A stretch of DNA of 61,369 bases from Clostridiales bacterium (GCA_012837525.1 DUQZ01000048.1:1-61369); one strand, 5' to 3'; counted from the first letter of the stretch, positions 8,346 to 19,142 are shown. A program made the numbers and translations. Notes: generated by a model from the letters alone, not told the origin.

Positions 8346-8971
8346 GCCGTTAACCCCAGCGCCTCTTTGATCAGCTGATGGTCTACCTCGATGCCTTCTT
8401 CGGCGGAGACCGCGTGCAGCAGGCCTTCCTGCTCGTAGTAGGCAATCAAAGGCGCGGTTTGTTCCTCGTACACCTTCAGCCGGTTTAAGATGGTGTCCGG
8501 CTGGTCATCCACCCGGTGGATGAGCGGGCCGCCGCAGGCTTCACAGGTGGTTTTGCCATCCAGGCGGCTGATGTGGTAGGTGGCGCCGCAGTCCTTGCAG
8601 ACACGGCGGCCGCTCAGGCGGCCCAGGATGACCTCGTTGCCGGCTACCAGGTCAATCACCGCGTCAATGGTGGTGATGGCCTTGAGGGCCTCCGCCTGCG
8701 GGATGGTGCGGGGAAAGCCGTCCAGGATGAAGCCGTTTTCGCAATCCGGCTGCGCCAGACGCTCCTTCACCATGCCGATGACCACGTCATCGGGCACCAG
8801 CTCACCCGCGTCGATGTGTTTCTTCGCGGCCATGCCCAGGGCGGTTTGCCCCTTGATGTGCGCGCGCAGCATGTCGCCGGTGGAGATCTGGGGGATGTTC
8901 AACTCCTCCCCCAGCAGCTTGGCGTGTGTGCCTTTGCCCACGCCAGGCGGTCCCAAAAAGATGATGTTCAT
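8342..8971 (-). CDS. adk: Adenylate kinase
   Basis: 209 residues. P-loop 'GPPGVGKGTHA' at 7-17, NMP-binding 'ISTGDMLRA', and a LID domain with four cysteines (CKDC...CEAC), the zinc-stabilised form of Gram-positive adenylate kinases. Interconverts ATP + AMP and 2 ADP. Positioned between secY and map as in most Firmicutes. Confidence 0.98.
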   Translation of the reverse strand: MNIIFLGPPGVGKGTHAKLLGEELNIPQISTGDMLRAHIKGQTALGMAAKKHIDAGELVPDDVVIGMVKERLAQPDCENGFILDGFPRTIPQAEALKAITTIDAVIDLVAGNEVILGRLSGRRVCKDCGATYHISRLDGKTTCEACGGPLIHRVDDQPDTILNRLKVYEEQTAPLIAYYEQEGLLHAVSAEEGIEVDHQLIKEALGLTA

Positions 8972-8986
8972 AAGACCCCCCTGGGC

Positions 8987-10288
8987 TTACAGGAAGCCCT
9001 TGTAGTTGCGCATCACCAGCTGTGCTTCCACCTGACGCATGGTCTCCAGGGATACGGACACAGCGATGAGCATGGAGGATGCCGCGAAGGGGATGCGGAC
9101 ATTCTGCCAGACGGACAACAGGGTGGGCAGGGTGGCCAATACGGCCAGGAAGATCGCGGCGAACAGTGTCAGGCGCTTAGAAATGCGCGCCAGGTAGGAC
9201 ACGGTGTTGGCACCCGAGCGGATGCCGGGGATGTTGCCGCCCTGCTGCTGGATGTTCTTGGCGATGTCCTGCGGGTTGAAGGAAATGGACGCGTAGAAGT
9301 AGGTGAAAGCCAGAATCAGCAGCGCGGTCACGATCAGGTTCAGGGGCGCGCCCTGGCCCATGTTGGCGTTCCACCACTTGTAGGCGGCGGAGTCAACGCC
9401 GAACATGGCGATGATGGTGCCGGGGAAGGCCATGAAGGAATACGCGAAAATCAGGGGCAGCACGCCGACTGACAGGACCTTCATGGGGATGTGGGTGGAC
9501 TGGCCGCCGTACATTTTCCGGCCAACCACACGCTTGGCGTACTGCACCGGGATGCGGCGCTCGCCCAGGTCGATGAAGGTGACGACGGTGATAAGAATCA
9601 GGGTGGTCACAATCAAGATGAGGAAGCCGGAGATGGTGGTGCCGTAGCGGGTGATGCCCAGCACGTCGGTGAAGGCCGTTAAGAGGCCGGAGAAGATGTT
9701 GGAGATGATGCCGGCGAAGATCAGCAAGGAGATACCGTTGCCGATCCCGTTGGCGGTGATGCGCTCACCAATCCACATGGCCAGGGAGGTACCGCCCGCC
9801 ATGACCACACCGATGGTGATCAGGCCAAAGGCGCTGTTGTACCCAGCCTGCAGCACGCGCTGGCCGGTGACGGGGTCCGTCTGGTTGTTCAGCGCGGCGA
9901 TGATGCCGATGGCCTGGATGGCCGCCAGGACGACGGTGGAGTAGCGGGTGATCTTGTTGATCTTCTCCTTGCCCTCCTCGCCGCCTTCCTTGGACAGGCG
10001 CTCCAGCGCCGGGATGGCGATGGTGAGCAGCTGGATGATAATGCTGGCGTTGATGTAGGGTGTGATACCCATCGCCATGACTGTCATCTGGCTGAAGGAT
10101 CCGCCGGTCATCATGTTGACCAGGCCAAGCATGTCATACTGCTCAGCCAGCGCGCGGACCACTTCGGAGTTAATGCCGGGAACCGGAATGACGCCCACCA
10201 AGCGGAAGATGAGGAGCATCATAAAGGTGTAGAGCAGCTTTTTCTTTAACTCAGGCACCTTCCAGGCATTGCGAAGCGTTTCCCACAT
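8987..10288 (-). CDS. secY: Preprotein translocase subunit SecY
   Basis: 433 residues with ten predicted membrane segments. Hallmarks: 'RLVGVIPVPGI' near the N-terminus, 'MGITPYINASIIIQLLTIAIP' (plug/TM2 region) and the cytosolic 'RRIPVQYAKR' loop. Forms the protein-conducting channel with SecE and SecG. Starts 1 nt after the rplO stop, consistent with the spc operon. Confidence 0.98.
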   Translation of the reverse strand: MWETLRNAWKVPELKKKLLYTFMMLLIFRLVGVIPVPGINSEVVRALAEQYDMLGLVNMMTGGSFSQMTVMAMGITPYINASIIIQLLTIAIPALERLSKEGGEEGKEKINKITRYSTVVLAAIQAIGIIAALNNQTDPVTGQRVLQAGYNSAFGLITIGVVMAGGTSLAMWIGERITANGIGNGISLLIFAGIISNIFSGLLTAFTDVLGITRYGTTISGFLILIVTTLILITVVTFIDLGERRIPVQYAKRVVGRKMYGGQSTHIPMKVLSVGVLPLIFAYSFMAFPGTIIAMFGVDSAAYKWWNANMGQGAPLNLIVTALLILAFTYFYASISFNPQDIAKNIQQQGGNIPGIRSGANTVSYLARISKRLTLFAAIFLAVLATLPTLLSVWQNVRIPFAASSMLIAVSVSLETMRQVEAQLVMRNYKGFL

Positions 10289-10289
10289 G

Positions 10290-10730
10290 TCAGACCTCCT
10301 CAGCCTTGCCGCCGGCCTGCTCGATCTTTTCCTTGGCAGAGCTGGTGAAGCGTTGGACCTGTACGGTCAGCGGGCGGGTGAGTTCGCCTGTGCCCAGGAT
10401 CTTCACGCCGTCACGCAGGTTTTTCACCAGGCCGGCTTCTTTGAGCAGGTCCACGGTGACCACGGTGTCAGGCTCGAAGATTTCCAGCCGGCCCACCGCG
10501 ACCTCGGCATATTCCTTGCGGAAGATGTTGGTGAAGCCGCTCTTGGGGATCCGGCGCATCAGGGGCATCTGGCCGCCTTCAAAGCCGGGGGCCTTGCCGC
10601 CGCCGGAGCGCGCCTTGGCGCCCTTGTGGCCCTTGCCCGAGGTTTTGCCCAGGCCGCTGCCGGGGCCGCGGCCTAAGCGCCGTTTCTTGGTTTTGGAACC
10701 CGGCGCGGGTTGCAGTTCATGTAATTTCAT
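10290..10730 (-). CDS. rplO: 50S ribosomal protein uL15
   Basis: 146 residues; N-terminal '[22 protein letters not shown]' and Gly/Lys-rich loop are diagnostic of uL15, a late 50S assembly protein. Abuts secY downstream. Confidence 0.98.
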   Translation of the reverse strand: MKLHELQPAPGSKTKKRRLGRGPGSGLGKTSGKGHKGAKARSGGGKAPGFEGGQMPLMRRIPKSGFTNIFRKEYAEVAVGRLEIFEPDTVVTVDLLKEAGLVKNLRDGVKILGTGELTRPLTVQVQRFTSSAKEKIEQAGGKAEEV

Positions 10731-10745
10731 GAGGAAGCCCTCCTA

Positions 10746-10928
10746 TCACTCGTTGATTTCCTCGACCTTGACCATGTGCTTGACCACGAAAACCTGGCCG
10801 CGCACGCTGGGGATGTCGTCTCTGATGACGCTCTGGCCAATTTTGCGCAGGCCGAGCGCTTCAATGGTGGCTTTGTGCTTGGGCATGCTGCCGATAGGGG
10901 ACTTTTCCAGTGTGATCTTTAACTTCAT
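10746..10928 (-). CDS. rpmD: 50S ribosomal protein uL30
   Basis: 60 residues, full length for bacterial uL30 ('[30 protein letters not shown]', split here for length as the family core). Lies between rpsE and rplO in the spc order. Confidence 0.97.
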   Translation of the reverse strand: MKLKITLEKSPIGSMPKHKATIEALGLRKIGQSVIRDDIPSVRGQVFVVKHMVKVEEINE

Positions 10929-10939
10929 GCTGTCCCTCC

Positions 10940-11458
10940 TCAGCCCAGAATCTCTTCGACGGTCTTGCCGCGCAGCTTGGCCACCTGCTCAGGAGAGCGC
11001 AGGAGCTTGAGCCCCTCGATGGTCGCCTTGACGGTGTTGATGGGGTTGCTGGTGCCGTAGGACTTGGTGCGGATGTCCTTGACGCCCGCCAACTCCAGCA
11101 CCGCGCGGGCAGCGCCGCCCGCGATGACGCCGGTACCTTCGGGCGCGGGCAGGATGACGACCTTGCCAGTGCCGAAATAGCCGGTGATCTCATGGGGCAC
11201 AGTGGTGCCGGCCAGGGGGACGGTGATCAGGTTCTTCTTCGCGTCCTCAACGGCCTTGCGGATGGCCTCGGGGATTTCCGCGGCCTTGCCCATGCCGGCG
11301 CCGACGCGGCCGGCCATATCACCCACCACGACCAAGGCTGCGAAGCGGAAGTTACGTCCGCCCTTAACAACCTTCACGACGCGGTTGATGTTAACTAATC
11401 TCTCTTGAAATTCGCTCTGTTCTTCGCGATTGCGGCGATCTCTGTCTCTGCGTTGCAT
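10940..11458 (-). CDS. rpsE: 30S ribosomal protein uS5
   Basis: 172 residues with the double-stranded RNA-binding start '[17 protein letters not shown]' and '[16 protein letters not shown]' C-terminal domain. Functions in decoding accuracy; mutations in this family give spectinomycin resistance. Arg/Glu-rich first 20 residues. Confidence 0.98.
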   Translation of the reverse strand: MQRRDRDRRNREEQSEFQERLVNINRVVKVVKGGRNFRFAALVVVGDMAGRVGAGMGKAAEIPEAIRKAVEDAKKNLITVPLAGTTVPHEITGYFGTGKVVILPAPEGTGVIAGGAARAVLELAGVKDIRTKSYGTSNPINTVKATIEGLKLLRSPEQVAKLRGKTVEEILG

Positions 11459-11473
11459 CCTTCAGCTTCCTCC

Positions 11474-11842
11474 TTAGAATTTCAGCCCGGCTTCGCGGGC
11501 GCCGTCCGCCAGGTTGGCGACACGGCCTGTATAGATGTAACCGCTGCGGTCAAAGACCACCTGGGTGACGCCGGCAGCCAGGGCGCGCTCGCCCACCAGC
11601 TTGCCCACCGCTTTGGAGGCGCCCTTCTTGTCCAGCTCATCCAGCTGGGACTTGATGGACTCATCCATGGTGGAGGCGGAAGCCAGGGTCAGGCCACGGG
11701 TGTCGTCGATGATCTGGGCATAGATCGCGCTGTTGCTGCGAAACACGCTCAGGCGCGGTATATCAGGGGTGCCGCTCACTTTTTTCCGGACGCGGCGATG
11801 ACGGTTCTTGCGCATCTGGTTACGGTCACGTTTGTTAAACAT
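11474..11842 (-). CDS. rplR: 50S ribosomal protein uL18
   Basis: 122 residues; '[22 protein letters not shown]' and '[23 protein letters not shown]' identify uL18, which binds 5S rRNA. Canonical place between rplF and rpsE. Confidence 0.98.
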   Translation of the reverse strand: MFNKRDRNQMRKNRHRRVRKKVSGTPDIPRLSVFRSNSAIYAQIIDDTRGLTLASASTMDESIKSQLDELDKKGASKAVGKLVGERALAAGVTQVVFDRSGYIYTGRVANLADGAREAGLKF

Positions 11843-11859
11843 CTGCGGTCACTCCTTTC

Positions 11860-12399
11860 TTAGTTGCCGGCCTTACCCACCTTGCGGCGGATATGCTCAT
11901 CTTTGTATTTGATGCCCTTGCCCAGGTAGGGCTCCGGCGGACGCACGGCGCGGATGTCCGCGGCCAGGTTGCCCACAACCTGCTTGTCAATGCCAGAGAC
12001 CACAACCGAGGTGGCGCTGGGGGTCTGGAAGGTCACGTCCTTGGGGGCGGTGAACACGACGGGGTGGGAATAGCCGACGTTCAAGGTCAGCGTATTGCCG
12101 TCCACCTGCGCGCGGTAACCGGTGCCCACCAACTCCAGCGTTTTGCTGAAACCTTCCGTGACGCCCACGACCATGTTGTGGACCAGGGAGCGGTACAGGC
12201 CGTGCATGGCCTTTTGGGGCTTGGAATCATCCTTGCGTTCCAGGATCAGGACGCCGTTGTCCTGGGAGAGTTTGATGTCCTGATGGACATCCTGGCTTAA
12301 GGTGCCTTTGGGGCCTTTGACGACGACCAGATTGCGCTCGTCCACCGTCACCGTCACACCATTTGGCACCGAAATCGGAAGTTTTCCGATACGAGACAT
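11860..12399 (-). CDS. rplF: 50S ribosomal protein uL6
   Basis: 179 residues with 'MSRIGKLPISVPNGVTV' and the C-terminal signature 'PEPYLGKGIKYKDEHIRRKVGK'. Two related alpha-beta domains; binds 23S rRNA near the factor-binding site. Confidence 0.98.
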   Translation of the reverse strand: MSRIGKLPISVPNGVTVTVDERNLVVVKGPKGTLSQDVHQDIKLSQDNGVLILERKDDSKPQKAMHGLYRSLVHNMVVGVTEGFSKTLELVGTGYRAQVDGNTLTLNVGYSHPVVFTAPKDVTFQTPSATSVVVSGIDKQVVGNLAADIRAVRPPEPYLGKGIKYKDEHIRRKVGKAGN

Positions 12400-12423
12400 A
12401 GTATTCTTCCTCCTGTGTGTCGA

Positions 12424-12825
12424 TTACCAGATATAGGCGAGCACTTCGCCGCCCAATTTATCCTGGCGAGCCTTGCGGTCTGTCATCAGACCTTTGGAAG
12501 TAGAGATAATCGCAACACCCAGGCCGCCCAGTACCTTGGGCAATTCCTCGTGGCCGGCGTACACGCGCAGGCCGGGCTTGGAGATGCGGCGCAGCCCGGC
12601 GATGACCGGCTGCTGCTTGTTGTTGACGTACTTGAGCGTCAGGCGGATCTGGCCCTGCACGCCGTCGTCAATGTTGTCATAGGCTTTGATATAGCCCTCA
12701 TCCAGCAAAATCTTGGCGATGGCCTTCTTGGCATTGCTGGCAGGGACGGTGACCGTGTCATGCTTGGCAATCTGCGCGTTGCGGATGCGGGTAAGCATAT
12801 CGGCAATGGGATCATTCACAACCAT
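12424..12825 (-). CDS. rpsH: 30S ribosomal protein uS8
   Basis: 133 residues; '[22 protein letters not shown]' and '[27 protein letters not shown]' are diagnostic. In E. coli S8 is the autoregulator of spc; whether that holds here is not visible. Confidence 0.98.
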   Translation of the reverse strand: MVVNDPIADMLTRIRNAQIAKHDTVTVPASNAKKAIAKILLDEGYIKAYDNIDDGVQGQIRLTLKYVNNKQQPVIAGLRRISKPGLRVYAGHEELPKVLGGLGVAIISTSKGLMTDRKARQDKLGGEVLAYIW

Positions 12826-12852
12826 GGGGGAACCTCCTTCTCCTAAATATCC

Positions 12853-13038
12853 TTACCAGCTGGCTTTGCGCACGCCGGGGATCTGGCCCTTGTAGGCAAG
12901 CTCCCTGAAGCAGATGCGGCAGATGCCGTAGCGGCGCAGCACGGAGTGCGGACGGCCGCACAGACGGCAACGCGTGTACGCGCGGGTAGAAAACTTGGGT
13001 GTGCGGGTTTGTTTCACTCGCAAGCTCGTTTTTGCCAT
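12853..13038 (-). CDS. rpsZ: 30S ribosomal protein uS14, zinc type
   Basis: 61 residues, the short C+ paralogue with the zinc motif '[21 protein letters not shown]' (two CxxC pairs, C24/C27/C40/C43). This short type is usual in Gram-positive bacteria. Located between rplE and rpsH. Confidence 0.98.
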   Translation of the reverse strand: MAKTSLRVKQTRTPKFSTRAYTRCRLCGRPHSVLRRYGICRICFRELAYKGQIPGVRKASW

Positions 13039-13055
13039 TGATTACATATCCTCCC

Positions 13056-13598
13056 TTACTGCGCGAACGGCATCCCCAAGAGGGACAGCAGCTCTTTGGC
13101 TTCTTCATCGGTTTGGGCAGTGGTGACGAAGATCATCTCCATGCCGCGGATCTGTTCGACCTTGTCGTAGTTGATTTCCGGGAAAATCAGCTGCTCGCGC
13201 ACGCCCAGGGCGTAGTTGCCGCGGCCGTCAAAGGCCTTGGGGGACACGCCGCGGAAGTCGCGGGTGCGGGGCAGGGCGATGGAGACCAGCTTGTCAAAGA
13301 ACTCTTCCATCCGCTCGCCGCGCAGGGTAACCTTGGCGCCGACGTTCATGCCCTCGCGGAGCTTGAAGTTGGCGATGGACTTGCGCGCCTTGATGACCAG
13401 GGCCTTCTGGCCGGAGATCTGGCTGAGCTCCTCCACGGCGTTTTCCAGCGCCTTGGCGTTGTCCTTGCAGTCACCCAGGCCCATGTTGATGACAATCTTG
13501 TCCAGCCTGGGAATCTGCATGGGGTTTTTGTAGTTGAACTTCTGCTGCAAGGCGGGCACAGCCTCGGCTTTGTATTTTTCCTTCAAACGGGTTGCCAT
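13056..13598 (-). CDS. rplE: 50S ribosomal protein uL5
   Basis: 180 residues; '[21 protein letters not shown]' and '[23 protein letters not shown]' are family signatures. Binds 5S rRNA and contacts P-site tRNA. Confidence 0.98.
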   Translation of the reverse strand: MATRLKEKYKAEAVPALQQKFNYKNPMQIPRLDKIVINMGLGDCKDNAKALENAVEELSQISGQKALVIKARKSIANFKLREGMNVGAKVTLRGERMEEFFDKLVSIALPRTRDFRGVSPKAFDGRGNYALGVREQLIFPEINYDKVEQIRGMEMIFVTTAQTDEEAKELLSLLGMPFAQ

Positions 13599-13613
13599 TT
13601 AGCTGTTCCTCCT

Positions 13614-13934
13614 TTAATCAATCTGCTGTCCGCACTTTTTGCAAACGCGGATCTTCGTGCCGTCATCCTGCACCTTCTTGCCGGCGCGGGAGGGCTTGCC
13701 GCACTTCTGGCAGACCAGCATCACGTTGGAGGCGTCAATGGGCGCTTCCTTGTTGATGATGCCGCCGGGCTGCCCCTGGGCACGGGATTTCTGGTGTTTG
13801 GTGACCATCGCGACGCCTTCGACAGTGACACGGCCGGTCTTGGGGCTGACTGCCAGCACCTTGCCCTTGACGCCCTTGTCCTTGCCGGAGATGACGATGA
13901 CCTCATCCTTGGTTTTCACATGTACTTTCATCAC
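13614..13934 (-). CDS. rplX: 50S ribosomal protein uL24
   Basis: 106 residues with a KOW motif ('[20 protein letters not shown]') and a four-cysteine zinc-like tail (CQKCGK...CKKCGQ). A 50S assembly initiator. A start at 13931 (second Met) is equally possible. Confidence 0.97.
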   Translation of the reverse strand: MMKVHVKTKDEVIVISGKDKGVKGKVLAVSPKTGRVTVEGVAMVTKHQKSRAQGQPGGIINKEAPIDASNVMLVCQKCGKPSRAGKKVQDDGTKIRVCKKCGQQID

Positions 13935-13943
13935 GGGTTCTCC

Positions 13944-14312
13944 TTACAGAACTTCGGGAGCCAGCGAGACAATCTTCATGTAGTTGCCTTCGCGCAGCTC
14001 GCGGGCGACAGGCCCGAAGATACGGGTGCCGCGGGGTTGTTTCTGGTCGTTGATGATGACGGCGGCGTTATCGTCAAAGCGAATGTAGGAGCCGTCGGGC
14101 CGGCGGTTTTGTTTCACCACACGGACGATGACAGCGCGCACCACTTCGCCCTTTTTGACCTGGCCACCGGGCGCAGCGGATTTCACGCTGGCGACGATGA
14201 CATCACCCACGCTGCCGGACCGGCGGAATGAGCCGCCGAGTACCCGGATGCACATGATTTCTTTGGCGCCGGAGTTGTCGGCTACCTTAAGCCGTGATTG
14301 CGGCTGGATCAT
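13944..14312 (-). CDS. rplN: 50S ribosomal protein uL14
   Basis: 122 residues; '[22 protein letters not shown]' and '[14 protein letters not shown]' identify uL14, the docking site of RsfS (also encoded in this window). Confidence 0.98.
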   Translation of the reverse strand: MIQPQSRLKVADNSGAKEIMCIRVLGGSFRRSGSVGDVIVASVKSAAPGGQVKKGEVVRAVIVRVVKQNRRPDGSYIRFDDNAAVIINDQKQPRGTRIFGPVARELREGNYMKIVSLAPEVL

Positions 14313-14368
14313 ACGGGGTTCCTCCTTTTATACCTTCGCCATGGCGCTCTTTGGCCCATGGCCGGGAC

Positions 14369-14635
14369 TTACTTCGCTTTTTGGATAATTTCGACCAGGC
14401 GCCAGCGCTTGTCGCGGCTGAGCGGGCGGGTCTCCATGATACGCACGGTATCCCCGATACCGCAGGCATTCTCCTCGTCGTGCGCCTTGAACTTCTTGGT
14501 ATGGGACACGATCTTGCCATACAGCGGATGCTTGTAGCGGTTGCGGATGGTGACCACGATGGTCTTGTCCATCTTGTCGCTGGTGACGGTGCCAACGCGG
14601 GTTTTCCGGTTGCCTTGTACCTTAGCTTCTGACAT
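14369..14635 (-). CDS. rpsQ: 30S ribosomal protein uS17
   Basis: 88 residues, OB fold with '[18 protein letters not shown]' and '[22 protein letters not shown]'. Primary 16S rRNA binder. A 56-nt gap separates it from rplN. Confidence 0.98.
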   Translation of the reverse strand: MSEAKVQGNRKTRVGTVTSDKMDKTIVVTIRNRYKHPLYGKIVSHTKKFKAHDEENACGIGDTVRIMETRPLSRDKRWRLVEIIQKAK

Positions 14636-14653
14636 GGGTTCCTGCCTCCTTTC

Positions 14654-14854
14654 TTATCGGGTAGCCTGTTTGTTGGCCTGGGTCTGCGCAGTCAGGGCAC
14701 GGGCGATATCCCGCTTGACAGCCTGAATCTGCATGGTGTTTTCCAGCTGGCCGGTGGCCAGGCGGAAACGGAGGTTGAACAATTCGCTCTTGAGCTCGGC
14801 GATCTTCGCGTTCAACTCCTCGGGCTTCATCGCTAAAAATTCACTTACCTTCAT
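14654..14854 (-). CDS. rpmC: 50S ribosomal protein uL29
   Basis: 66 residues; '[26 protein letters not shown]' is typical. Lies at the peptide exit tunnel. Its ATG overlaps the rplP stop codon by 1 nt (TGATG-type), indicating coupled translation. Confidence 0.97.
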   Translation of the reverse strand: MKVSEFLAMKPEELNAKIAELKSELFNLRFRLATGQLENTMQIQAVKRDIARALTAQTQANKQATR

Positions 14855-15291
14855 CAGTTGTCACCACCGCTCGTTTGTTCCATCTGCGCCTTTGAGTAAA
14901 TCTTGGTGCGCATGGGCAGTTTGGTAGAGGCCAGGCGGAGCGCTTCGCGGGCAATGGCTTCGTCAATGCCAGCGACTTCAAACAGCACGCGGCCGGGCTT
15001 GACCACCGCCACCCAGTACTCCGGGGAGCCCTTGCCCGAACCCATGCGGGTCTCGGCGGGCTTCGCGGTCACGGGCTTGTCGGGGAAGATCTTGATCCAC
15101 ACCTGACCGCCGCGGCGCGTATAGCGCGTGAGGGCGATACGGGCAGCCTCGATCTGTTGGCTGGTAACCCAGCTGGGATCCTGCGCGACGAGGCCATACT
15201 CGCCGTAGGCGATCATGTTGCCGCGCATGGCTTTGCCTTTCATGCGGCCGCGAAACTGCTTGCGGCGCTTGACACGTTTGGGCATCAACAT
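14854..15291 (-). CDS. rplP: 50S ribosomal protein uL16
   Basis: 145 residues; '[19 protein letters not shown]' and '[22 protein letters not shown]' are diagnostic. Near the A-site tRNA elbow. The listed start MLMPKRV could be shortened to the MPKRV Met (15285), which is the family's usual N-terminus. Confidence 0.97.
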   Translation of the reverse strand: MLMPKRVKRRKQFRGRMKGKAMRGNMIAYGEYGLVAQDPSWVTSQQIEAARIALTRYTRRGGQVWIKIFPDKPVTAKPAETRMGSGKGSPEYWVAVVKPGRVLFEVAGIDEAIAREALRLASTKLPMRTKIYSKAQMEQTSGGDN

Positions 15292-15294
15292 GGC

Positions 15295-15966
15295 TTACTT
15301 GCCTCCTTCTTGGCGCCTGGAGCCGGTATTCTTGGCCTGAGGCAGCACCTGCCCCTTGTAAATCCACACCTTCACGCCCAGGCGGCCGTAGGTGGTCTTG
15401 GCTTCGGCGAAGCCGTAGTCGATGTTGGCGCGCAGGGTCTGCAGCGGGATGGAGCCCTCGTGATAATGCTCACTGCGGGCGATGTCCGCGCCGCCCAAGC
15501 GGCCGGAGACCTGCGCTTTCATGCCCTTGGCGCCGGCGCGCATGGTCCGCTGAATGCTCTGCTTTAAGGCACGGCGGAAGCTGATGCGCTTTTCCAGCTG
15601 CTGGGCGATGTTCTCGGCGACGAGCTGCGCGTCGGTATCGGGGTTCTTGATCTCAACCACGTTGATGGTGACCGGGCGGCCCACCATCTTTTCCACCATG
15701 GCCTTGAGCTCCTCGATGCCTTTGCCGCCGCGGCCAATGATCATCCCGGGCTTGCCGGTGAAGATGTTGATGGTCATGCGGGCAGCGCTGCGCTCGATGT
15801 CGATGCGGCTGATGCCAGTCGCTAAATACTTTTCCTTGAGGGTTGTGCGGATCTTGTGGTCTTCCACCAGGTAGTCCGCAAAATCCTTCTTGTCGGCAAA
15901 CCAACGCGTACTCCAGTCGAAGATGACGCCTACGCGCGCGCCGTGGGGATTAACTTTCTGACCCAT
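15295..15966 (-). CDS. rpsC: 30S ribosomal protein uS3
   Basis: 223 residues; '[22 protein letters not shown]', a KH domain with '[11 protein letters not shown]', and '[23 protein letters not shown]' mark uS3, part of the mRNA entry helicase. 3 nt before rplP. Confidence 0.98.
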   Translation of the reverse strand: MGQKVNPHGARVGVIFDWSTRWFADKKDFADYLVEDHKIRTTLKEKYLATGISRIDIERSAARMTINIFTGKPGMIIGRGGKGIEELKAMVEKMVGRPVTINVVEIKNPDTDAQLVAENIAQQLEKRISFRRALKQSIQRTMRAGAKGMKAQVSGRLGGADIARSEHYHEGSIPLQTLRANIDYGFAEAKTTYGRLGVKVWIYKGQVLPQAKNTGSRRQEGGK

Positions 15967-15983
15967 TTTTGCTGAAACCTCCC

Positions 15984-16367
15984 TTATCTTTCGTCCAGCA
16001 CGACGCTGAAGTGGCTGGTGCGGCGCAGGATCTGTGATGCGCTGCCGCGGGCCCTTGGCTTGAAGCGCTTGAGCGTCGGTCCGGGATTGGCGAAGATTTC
16101 TGCGACATACAGGTTAGCGCGGTCCATCTCCAGGTTGTTCACCGCGTTGGCGGCCGCTGACTCAATCAGCTTGAACAGCACAGGGGAGGCGGCGTGCGGG
16201 GTGAGCCTGAGGATGGCCAGGGCCTCCTCCAGGTCCTTGCCGCGTACCTGATCCACGATCAGCTTGGCCTTGCGGGGGGAGATGCGGATGTGCCTCACAT
16301 GCGCGTGCGGACGCTTCTCGTCGCGCTCGCGGTGCAGCTCGCCTTTTTTGTGGGTATTGCTTGCCAT
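15984..16367 (-). CDS. rplV: 50S ribosomal protein uL22
   Basis: 127 residues; '[20 protein letters not shown]' and the tunnel loop '[22 protein letters not shown]'. Lines the exit tunnel, where macrolides bind. A ~15-residue His/Arg-rich N-terminal extension precedes the core. Confidence 0.98.
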   Translation of the reverse strand: MASNTHKKGELHRERDEKRPHAHVRHIRISPRKAKLIVDQVRGKDLEEALAILRLTPHAASPVLFKLIESAAANAVNNLEMDRANLYVAEIFANPGPTLKRFKPRARGSASQILRRTSHFSVVLDER

Positions 16368-16385
16368 GTTTGCTCTCCTCTCGCT

Positions 16386-16664
16386 TTATCTGCGCTCTGA
16401 CTTCTTTTCGCCGGCGTGCCCGCGGAAGGTGCGGGTGGGGGCGAATTCGCCGAGCTTGTGGCCGACCATGTCCTCGGTGATGTAGACCGGCACATGCTTG
16501 CGGCCGTCATGGACGGCGATGGTGTGGCCGACGAATTCCGGGAAAATGGTGCTGGCGCGGGACCAGGTCTTCAAAACGGATTTCTTTCCGGTGGTGTTGA
16601 GATCTTCAACGCGTTTGAGGAGCCTTTGATCTACAAAAGGTCCTTTCTTCAGTGAGCGGCTCAT
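16386..16664 (-). CDS. rpsS: 30S ribosomal protein uS19
   Basis: 92 residues; '[20 protein letters not shown]' and '[16 protein letters not shown]' are family hallmarks. Forms the head complex with uS13. Confidence 0.98.
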   Translation of the reverse strand: MSRSLKKGPFVDQRLLKRVEDLNTTGKKSVLKTWSRASTIFPEFVGHTIAVHDGRKHVPVYITEDMVGHKLGEFAPTRTFRGHAGEKKSERR

Positions 16665-16697
16665 GCTGTTTGGTGGCCTCCTTTCATCCTCTGGGGC

Positions 16698-17531
16698 TTA
16701 TCGTTCGTTGATGCGCTTGACGATCAGGCGGTTGGAGTATTTCCTCGGGTTGCGGGTCTTCAGGCCAAGCGCGGGCTTGCCCCACGGGGTGACGGGTGCC
16801 GGCATGCCGATGGGCGATTTGCCCTCGCCGCCGCCGTGCGGGTGATCGTTCGGGTTCATGACCACACCGCGCACAGAGGGACGGAAGCCCATGTGGCGTT
16901 TGCGGCCGGCCTTGCCGATGCGGATGTTCTCGTGGTCGGTGTTGCCGACGGTGCCGATGGTGGCCTGGGCCTTCAGCGGCAGCTTGCGGATCTCACCGGA
17001 GGGCAGGCGCACCTGCGCAAAGCCGCCTTCCTTGGCCATCAGCTGGGCATACACGCCAGCGGAGCGGACCAGCTGGCCGCCAGCGCCGGGGCGCAACTCC
17101 AGGTTGTGGATTAAGGTGCCGGTGGGGATGGCGGACAGGGGCATGGCGTTGCCGGGCTTGATGTCGGCGCCTTCGCCGGCGACCACGGTGTCGCCCACCT
17201 TCAGGCCAACGGGGGCCAGGATGTAGCGCTTCTCGCCATCTAAGTAGTGCAGCAGCGCGATAAACGCGGAGCGGTTCGGATCGTACTCAATGGCCGCGAC
17301 CTTGGCCGGGACCTGCAGCTTGTTGCGCTTGAAGTCGATGATCCTGTACTTCTTCTTGTTGCCGCCGCCGCGGTGACGGACGGTGATCTTGCCGTGCATG
17401 TTGCGCCCGGCGTGCTTCTTCTTGGAGGAAAGAAGCGCTTTTTCCGGTTTCTTCTTGGTGATTTCCTCGTACGCGTTCACCGACATAAAGCGGCGCGCGG
17501 GTGAGGTCGGTTTATAGACACGAATGGCCAT
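16698..17531 (-). CDS. rplB: 50S ribosomal protein uL2
   Basis: 277 residues; '[21 protein letters not shown]' and C-terminal '[19 protein letters not shown]' with the conserved His needed near the peptidyl transferase centre. Largest protein of the S10 cluster. Confidence 0.98.
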   Translation of the reverse strand: MAIRVYKPTSPARRFMSVNAYEEITKKKPEKALLSSKKKHAGRNMHGKITVRHRGGGNKKKYRIIDFKRNKLQVPAKVAAIEYDPNRSAFIALLHYLDGEKRYILAPVGLKVGDTVVAGEGADIKPGNAMPLSAIPTGTLIHNLELRPGAGGQLVRSAGVYAQLMAKEGGFAQVRLPSGEIRKLPLKAQATIGTVGNTDHENIRIGKAGRKRHMGFRPSVRGVVMNPNDHPHGGGEGKSPIGMPAPVTPWGKPALGLKTRNPRKYSNRLIVKRINER

Positions 17532-17546
17532 CTTGCTTCCTCCTCC

Positions 17547-17843
17547 TTAGACCATGCCTTCGAAGAACTCGATGGGCTTGGAATCTTCCGTCAGGGTGAC
17601 ATAGGCCTTCTTGACCTCGGGCCGGCGGCCCTGGGTGCGGCCCTGGCGCTTGATCTTGCCCTCCTGGCGCAGGGTGTTGACGGACTTCACCTTGATGTCC
17701 TTGAAGGCCTGCTCCAGCGCGTTCTTGATCTCGACCTTGTTGGCGTTGACGTCCACTTCAAAGACGTACTTTTTCTCCTCGATGCCCAGGTAGCCTTTTT
17801 CGGTCAGCACCGGGCGGCGGATGATGTCATAGGGTGTTTTCAT
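17547..17843 (-). CDS. rplW: 50S ribosomal protein uL23
   Basis: 98 residues; 'IIRRPVLTEKGYLGIEEKKYVFEVD' and 'VKSVNTLRQEGKIKRQGR' identify uL23, the trigger factor and SRP docking site at the exit tunnel. Its ATG overlaps the rplD stop by 4 nt. Confidence 0.98.
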   Translation of the reverse strand: MKTPYDIIRRPVLTEKGYLGIEEKKYVFEVDVNANKVEIKNALEQAFKDIKVKSVNTLRQEGKIKRQGRTQGRRPEVKKAYVTLTEDSKPIEFFEGMV

Positions 17844-18466
17844 GATGCGTAGACCTCCTGGATGGCCATGACGGCGTCCTTGGTGAGGACCAGCTTGTCC
17901 GCGCGAAGGATGTCATAGACGTTGATGTTGCTGGCGCTGCTGTCGCGCAGGCCCGGCAGGTTGCGGCCCGCGCGGTAGATGGTCTCATCCCGCTCGGGCA
18001 TGACCAGCAGGCAGGATTTCTCGATGCCCAGGTCGTGCAGCACCTTGGCCATCAGCCGGGTCTTGGCTTCCGGCAGGTTGATGCCGTCCAGCACGATCAT
18101 GTCGCCGGCCGCCAGCTTGGCGGAGAGGGCGGACTTCATGGCCAGGCGGCGCACCTTGCGCGGCACCTTCACCACATAATCACGGGGCTGGGGGGCGAAG
18201 ACCACGCCGCCGGTGCGGAACTGGGGCGCGCGGTTGCTGTGATGGCGGGCGCGGCCAGTGCCCTTTTGGCGGTAGATCTTGCGGCCGCCGCCGCGCACCA
18301 TGGCACGGGTCAGCGCGCTCTGGGTGCCCTGGCGCTTGGCAGCCAGGATGGAGCGGACAACCAGGTGCATGGCAGCCTGATTGGGCTTGATGCCAAAGAC
18401 TTCTTCATTCAGGGTCAACTCGCCCGCGGGCTTGCCCTGCATGTTAACTACGGAAACTGTCGGCAT
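17840..18466 (-). CDS. rplD: 50S ribosomal protein uL4
   Basis: 208 residues with the tunnel loop 'YRQKGTGRARHHSNRAPQF' and 'LRADKLVLTKDAVMAIQEV' end. In E. coli L4 also represses its own operon; the rpsJ leader here is a candidate target, but this is inference. Confidence 0.98.
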   Translation of the reverse strand: MPTVSVVNMQGKPAGELTLNEEVFGIKPNQAAMHLVVRSILAAKRQGTQSALTRAMVRGGGRKIYRQKGTGRARHHSNRAPQFRTGGVVFAPQPRDYVVKVPRKVRRLAMKSALSAKLAAGDMIVLDGINLPEAKTRLMAKVLHDLGIEKSCLLVMPERDETIYRAGRNLPGLRDSSASNINVYDILRADKLVLTKDAVMAIQEVYAS

Positions 18467-18483
18467 GATTTCTTCCTCCTACC

Positions 18484-19125
18484 TTAGGCCTTGAGCGCGT
18501 CGCGCACAATCAGCAGGCCTTTTTTGGGGCCAGGGACGGCGCCCTTGATGAGCAGCAGGTTGCGCTCGGCATCAACGCCAACGACTTCCAGGTTCTGCAC
18601 GGTGACGCGGTCCACACCATAGTGGCCGGACATGTGGCGGCCCTTGAAGACCTTGCCCGGGTCGGTGTTGGCGGCCAGGGCGCCGGGGCCGCGGTGATAC
18701 TTGGAGCCGTGGGTTTTGGGGCCCTTGGACTGGTTCCAGCGGTAGATGACGCCGGTGAAGCCGTGGCCCTTGCTGGTGCCGGTGACGTCCACTTTCTCGC
18801 CCGCTTCAAACTGCGCGCAGGACAGGGTCTGGCCCACTTCGTAGCCGGAGATGTCATCCAGGCGGAATTCCTTCAGGAAACGCGCCGGGGCGACGCCCGC
18901 CTTTTTGAAGTGCCCGGTTTCGGGTTTGTTGACCAGTTTCTTGGCGCGGTTTTCCGGATACTCTTCAAAGCTGATCTGGATGGCCTCATAGCCGTCCTTT
19001 TCCTGGGTCTTCTTCTGCACGACGGTGCAGGGACCGGCCTGGACTACCGTCACGGGCACCAGACGCCCATCCGGCAGGAACTGCTGGGTCATGCCCAGTT
19101 TTCTGCCCAAAATTGCTTTCTTCAT
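18484..19125 (-). CDS. rplC: 50S ribosomal protein uL3
   Basis: 213 residues; '[20 protein letters not shown]' and the central '[12 protein letters not shown]'-like loop with '[17 protein letters not shown]' are diagnostic. Initiates 50S assembly and reaches the peptidyl transferase centre. Confidence 0.98.
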   Translation of the reverse strand: MKKAILGRKLGMTQQFLPDGRLVPVTVVQAGPCTVVQKKTQEKDGYEAIQISFEEYPENRAKKLVNKPETGHFKKAGVAPARFLKEFRLDDISGYEVGQTLSCAQFEAGEKVDVTGTSKGHGFTGVIYRWNQSKGPKTHGSKYHRGPGALAANTDPGKVFKGRHMSGHYGVDRVTVQNLEVVGVDAERNLLLIKGAVPGPKKGLLIVRDALKA

Positions 19126-19142
19126 GATGCGTGCCTCCTGCC

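Noticed and set aside
12999..14231. 410-residue plus-strand frame across rplE, rplX and rplN
   Set aside because: Antisense to three certain ribosomal protein genes; no RBS or family.
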